This document shows positions 61,010 through 64,000 of a DNA stretch of 64,000 nt, one piece after another. A model generated the notes under the pieces. It worked only from the letters and a program-made list of their open reading frames with translations. It did no database searches and was not told where the DNA came from. The DNA comes from Diphasiastrum complanatum. Lineage: Eukaryota > Streptophyta > Lycopodiopsida > Lycopodiales > Lycopodiaceae. A program made the position numbers and the translations under genes. The stretch is from the NCBI GenBank assembly GCA_029204225.1, contig CM055095.1, positions 40,416,141 through 40,480,140 on the forward strand, in the 5' to 3' direction. Numbering within the stretch: the first letter of the stretch is position 1; each line of letters opens with the position of its first letter.

Positions 61010-62946
61010 TTGAGTAAAGTCCATTTGAAGTCCAAAAGTTTCAATATTCACAACCTACTGGTCTTTGTTAATAAAACTGGACCAATGCAACTTCTTCAAG
61101 CTATACCAAGAAACAAGCCAAGACAGTGGAAGTACTACAAGCTTTCAACCAATAGAAATTTGTCAAATCCATTTGTTTCGCCATTGATCGTGTGCTTTCT
61201 ACAATGGTGCAATTCTCCCTTTCCGCTTACTCCATTGCTTTGCAGCGTATGTGCTTGAGTAAGGTGCCTCTTTATTCCATGTTTATTGCAAAAAAAATCA
61301 AATTTACCTGATTTGTACTCACCCCTCTATCTGACCTCAACACCTTGATGCGTGCATCCATATGGTTCTCTACTAAGGTTTTGAACTCATTAAAACAAGC
61401 CAATGCATCTGACTTACTTTTCAAGAAGTAGATCCATGTCCTTTTAGAATAATCATTTATGAAAGTCGTTATATAGTAGAGGCTCTACCCAACGACATGG
61501 TCTTCATTGGACCACACATGTCACTATAAATCAATTTAAGTACCTTTTAGCCCTTGCGCTCCGCCCTTCTTGAATTTCTCTATGTGATGTTTTCCCATTA
61601 TGCAAGCTGGTAATCCACTCATAGTTTTTCAGCTTATCCATCAAACAAAACTATCATAGTTCAAATAGCTCATGTTACAGTGCCAAAACTCAAACTATTG
61701 ATGATGCTAAATCATACTCACCAGGTTTGGCCACTTCTAGCCTATAAAGATCACAATTGTTGTCCCAGTATCCTGTCGCAATTATCTTTTAGTCATGATC
61801 CATATCTTTCATCAAGCAACTATCTTTGATAAATTGAACTTTCAAATGTTGATTTGCCGTAACACCAACAGAAAGCAAATTTCTTTTAGCCTGAGCATGT
61901 AAAATACGTTGGTAATGTTCTTTTTTTTTTTTTAAATAGCACAGGTACATTGCATTCCTTTCCATCAGTTTGTGTGACTTTTTTTCCCATAATCAATTGG
62001 TAAAAATTTTCAAATCAATTTTGTTTTCCAATCAAGTGCCAAGTAGCACCCGAGTCACTGAACCACCTTGAGCCATCATCAGTCTGCGAAACCAATGCTG
62101 ATGAGAACACATATCTCATTATCTTCCGTATCTTTTCAGATAAGTTTTCTTGTTGTTTCGCTTTCCCTTGCTTGATGCTAGTTTTTTTCTTATAGCACTC
62201 TCTCACCCAATGGCCATGCTTATGGCAATATTAGAATTTACCTTTCTTTTTCTTTTGCTTTGTAGATGACTCTTCATTTTTCTCTGAGTCTTTGTCCTTC
62301 TTAAGAATATTCTTTCGATCTGTTTGCTTGCCTTTGGCCAACAATGCCTGATCTTCTTATGTGGCTTGCCTCGATTTCACCACCTCACATTTCTGTTTTT
62401 CTTTTGATAGAATCTTGTGCAGATCTTCAAAGGTCGGTAATCTCTTTCTTGACGCAATGCTACTTGCAAGTATTTGTCTTTAGTTACACCACTCATGGCC
62501 TCATGGACAAGCTCTACATCTCTAATGAGTTCACCAATCATGGGTAGTTGGTCCCACTATTCCTTGATTATGGTGAAAAATGATCTCGTGATCTCATTTT
62601 CCTCCATGTTTATGGTGTTCAACTTAGTCTTCAAGAACATCATGCATGATGGATTCGTGGTTTGATACTGAGTCCTCCATGCTTCCCAAGCACCTTTTGC
62701 CATAGCATCACTGATGTGTGCGATCACACGATCTTTCACGGATAAGTTTATCAATGATAATGTCTTTTGAGCCCTTTTGTCATATGCTCTCATATCTGCA
62801 AGAGTTGTGTTTGGCCTCAATTCCACTCTTGTCCCAATATCTCGTAGTTCCTTTTCCATAAGGATACTCTTCACTTTGAATTTTTGAATACTGTAACTGA
62901 ACACACTGTCCAATTCACTAGCATCTCCAAGCACGAATTTGTTCAA
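61010..62946 (-). mobile_element. Copia-G: degenerate copia element
   Basis: Minus-strand gag at 62557-62946 (SILMEKELRDIGTRVELRPN, AYDKRAQKTLSLINLSVKDR, CMMFLKTKLNTINMEENEIT) is close in wording to Copia-E gag. 62015-62206 holds the protease start WFSDSGATWHLIGKQ. Integrase scraps lie at 61300-61560 (CGPMKTMSLG, KSKSDALACFNEFKTLVENH, IKVLRSD) and 61130-61270 (GIKRHLTQAHTLQSNGV). Many stops; reverse transcriptase is absent. No primer site was found right of gag. Confidence 0.75.
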
Positions 62947-63333
62947 ACCTACTAGTGATCTTGGTAAGAACTACGATCCGTGAATTGATGCAAGACAAGA
63001 AATTCACTCTAACAACATATTCTTTTGAGATAATCTTCGGTTGAGATGTTGGAAAATAGCACTCTTTGAGAAATATTATCTCTTAGAGTTACCTGAGTTA
63101 CAAGGTTCTCAATTGAAAAAGTATTGTTTACAGATTGTGTGAAATCTGTAGAGATATGCTATGTAGTGAATCATTGTAAGATCACGATATCTTTGCACAT
63201 TTTCTTACTCGTGTAGATTTACAACGAGTTCCTTGGACTGAATTTATATGCTTGCATAAAATAATCAATAAAAACATAACCATATTGATGGGAATTGTTT
63301 GAAGACAATTACTCGTAGGTAATTATTGCTCGA

Positions 63334-64000
63334 TGAAAGTACAGTGCTTAGGACCCTAAATGGATCTACGAAAGATCTTCAAGAGTAACTGGTACTATCA
63401 ATCTATTGCAAAACTAGCACTCAAATCTTGATCTAGATTGGCAATTTTGATCTAAACAAGCAAGAACAATCAATTTTTGATCAAAACACTGAATCACCAC
63501 ACGTGTGAGAATCAGTCTGAAGTACGACCTAATATCATAGAATCAACTTTATTAAGTTTAGATTGCATTTACATCAAAAAATTTCCAAAACAAGTGGGTA
63601 AAAGCTCCAAATTGTCAATCGCTCCAAAATCGTGATCTCTCTCAATGGGCTTTTTCACACATGTGAGGACTCTCAAATCATGTGGTTGATCTTCTAAGGT
63701 AGGTGTGATTGCACATAGATCTACAAGATTGATTTACACAATCTCGATTGACAATTCTAAGGCAAGAGCACACAAAACATGCATCAATCATTCAACATGT
63801 ATCATTCACTATGAGAGACCACTTTTGAAGAGAAAACTAACTATGTAATTAGCTTGCTCTCGGGTAGAGAGAGAACGTACATGAGGCACTCAAGTAGAGA
63901 GAGAAGATGGAGACAAAACTAGGTCTAGAAGCTCTCAATCTCTTCAAAAAACTTAGTGCAAATGAGCTCTCTTTCACTCTCTAATAGTAGCTCGAGTTCC
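63334..64000 (-). repeat. Copia LTR in minus orientation, running off the window
   Basis: Begins TGAAAGTAC (the complement of the AGTACTTTCA end at 28370). It then matches the reverse complement of 56981-57567 in long blocks (CCTAAATGGATCTACRAAAGATC, AACCTAGCACTCAAATC-like, TTGATCTAGATTGGCAATTT). Its far end is outside the window. No primer site lies next to its inner edge. Confidence 0.72.

Overview
The window looks like nuclear DNA of a land plant with a large, repeat-rich genome. A fern or gymnosperm would fit, but the species cannot be read from sequence alone. The basis is spliced genes with plant-type proteins (a chloroplast rubredoxin with a transit-peptide-like leader, and a plant-style AMMECR1 homologue), many Ty1/copia and Ty3/gypsy elements primed by initiator Met-tRNA, a hAT transposon, a MITE and long dinucleotide microsatellites. 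No rRNA, tRNA, CRISPR or bacterial operon structure was seen.

The best find is at 15732-17841 (+). A four-exon reading frame with no internal stop encodes about 591 residues. It begins with a histone H3-like tail (ARTK-TAR) and a complete H3 fold. A basic, then acidic and proline-rich, linker follows. The protein ends in a Ulp1/SENP-type cysteine protease (peptidase C48) in which His378, Asp412, Gln442 and Cys448 line up as the active site. I know of no described histone H3-SUMO-protease fusion. The gene lies between two oppositely oriented fragments of related copia elements.

Layout. 1-1950: no gene, with a minisatellite of GAGTCATT units. 1955-8774: decayed gypsy element (+) split by a young copia element (-, 2513-7024) with paired LTRs. 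8780-15567: LTR-like DNA, a copia element (-), then a copia fragment (+). 15732-17841: the H3-Ulp1 gene. 18216-22900: copia and gypsy fragments. 22905-27309: copia element (-) that keeps its 5' LTR and PBS. 27695-28370: a further LTR. 28371-33091: no gene, but a ~190-bp tandem array ending in an inverted unit.

Two ordinary host genes sit head to head. AMMECR1-like (-, 33092-35659) has five exons that join in frame to 207 aa. RBD1-type rubredoxin (+) has exon 1 at 37558-37849 and exon 2 at 55478-55806. The intervening 17.6-kb intron is filled by a decayed hAT transposon cut by a young gypsy chromovirus (45278-51592), a palindromic MITE with an 8-bp target duplication, and several microsatellites. 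They share a ~1.9-kb divergent upstream region.

56981-64000 is again mobile DNA: a copia LTR, PBS and broken gag; an unidentified decayed coding stretch on the minus strand (58907-60650); a degenerate copia; and a minus-strand LTR running off the edge. Only the H3-Ulp1, AMMECR1-like and RBD1 genes look intact and host-like. Nearly all other long reading frames are retroelement gag/pol or microsatellite artefacts.
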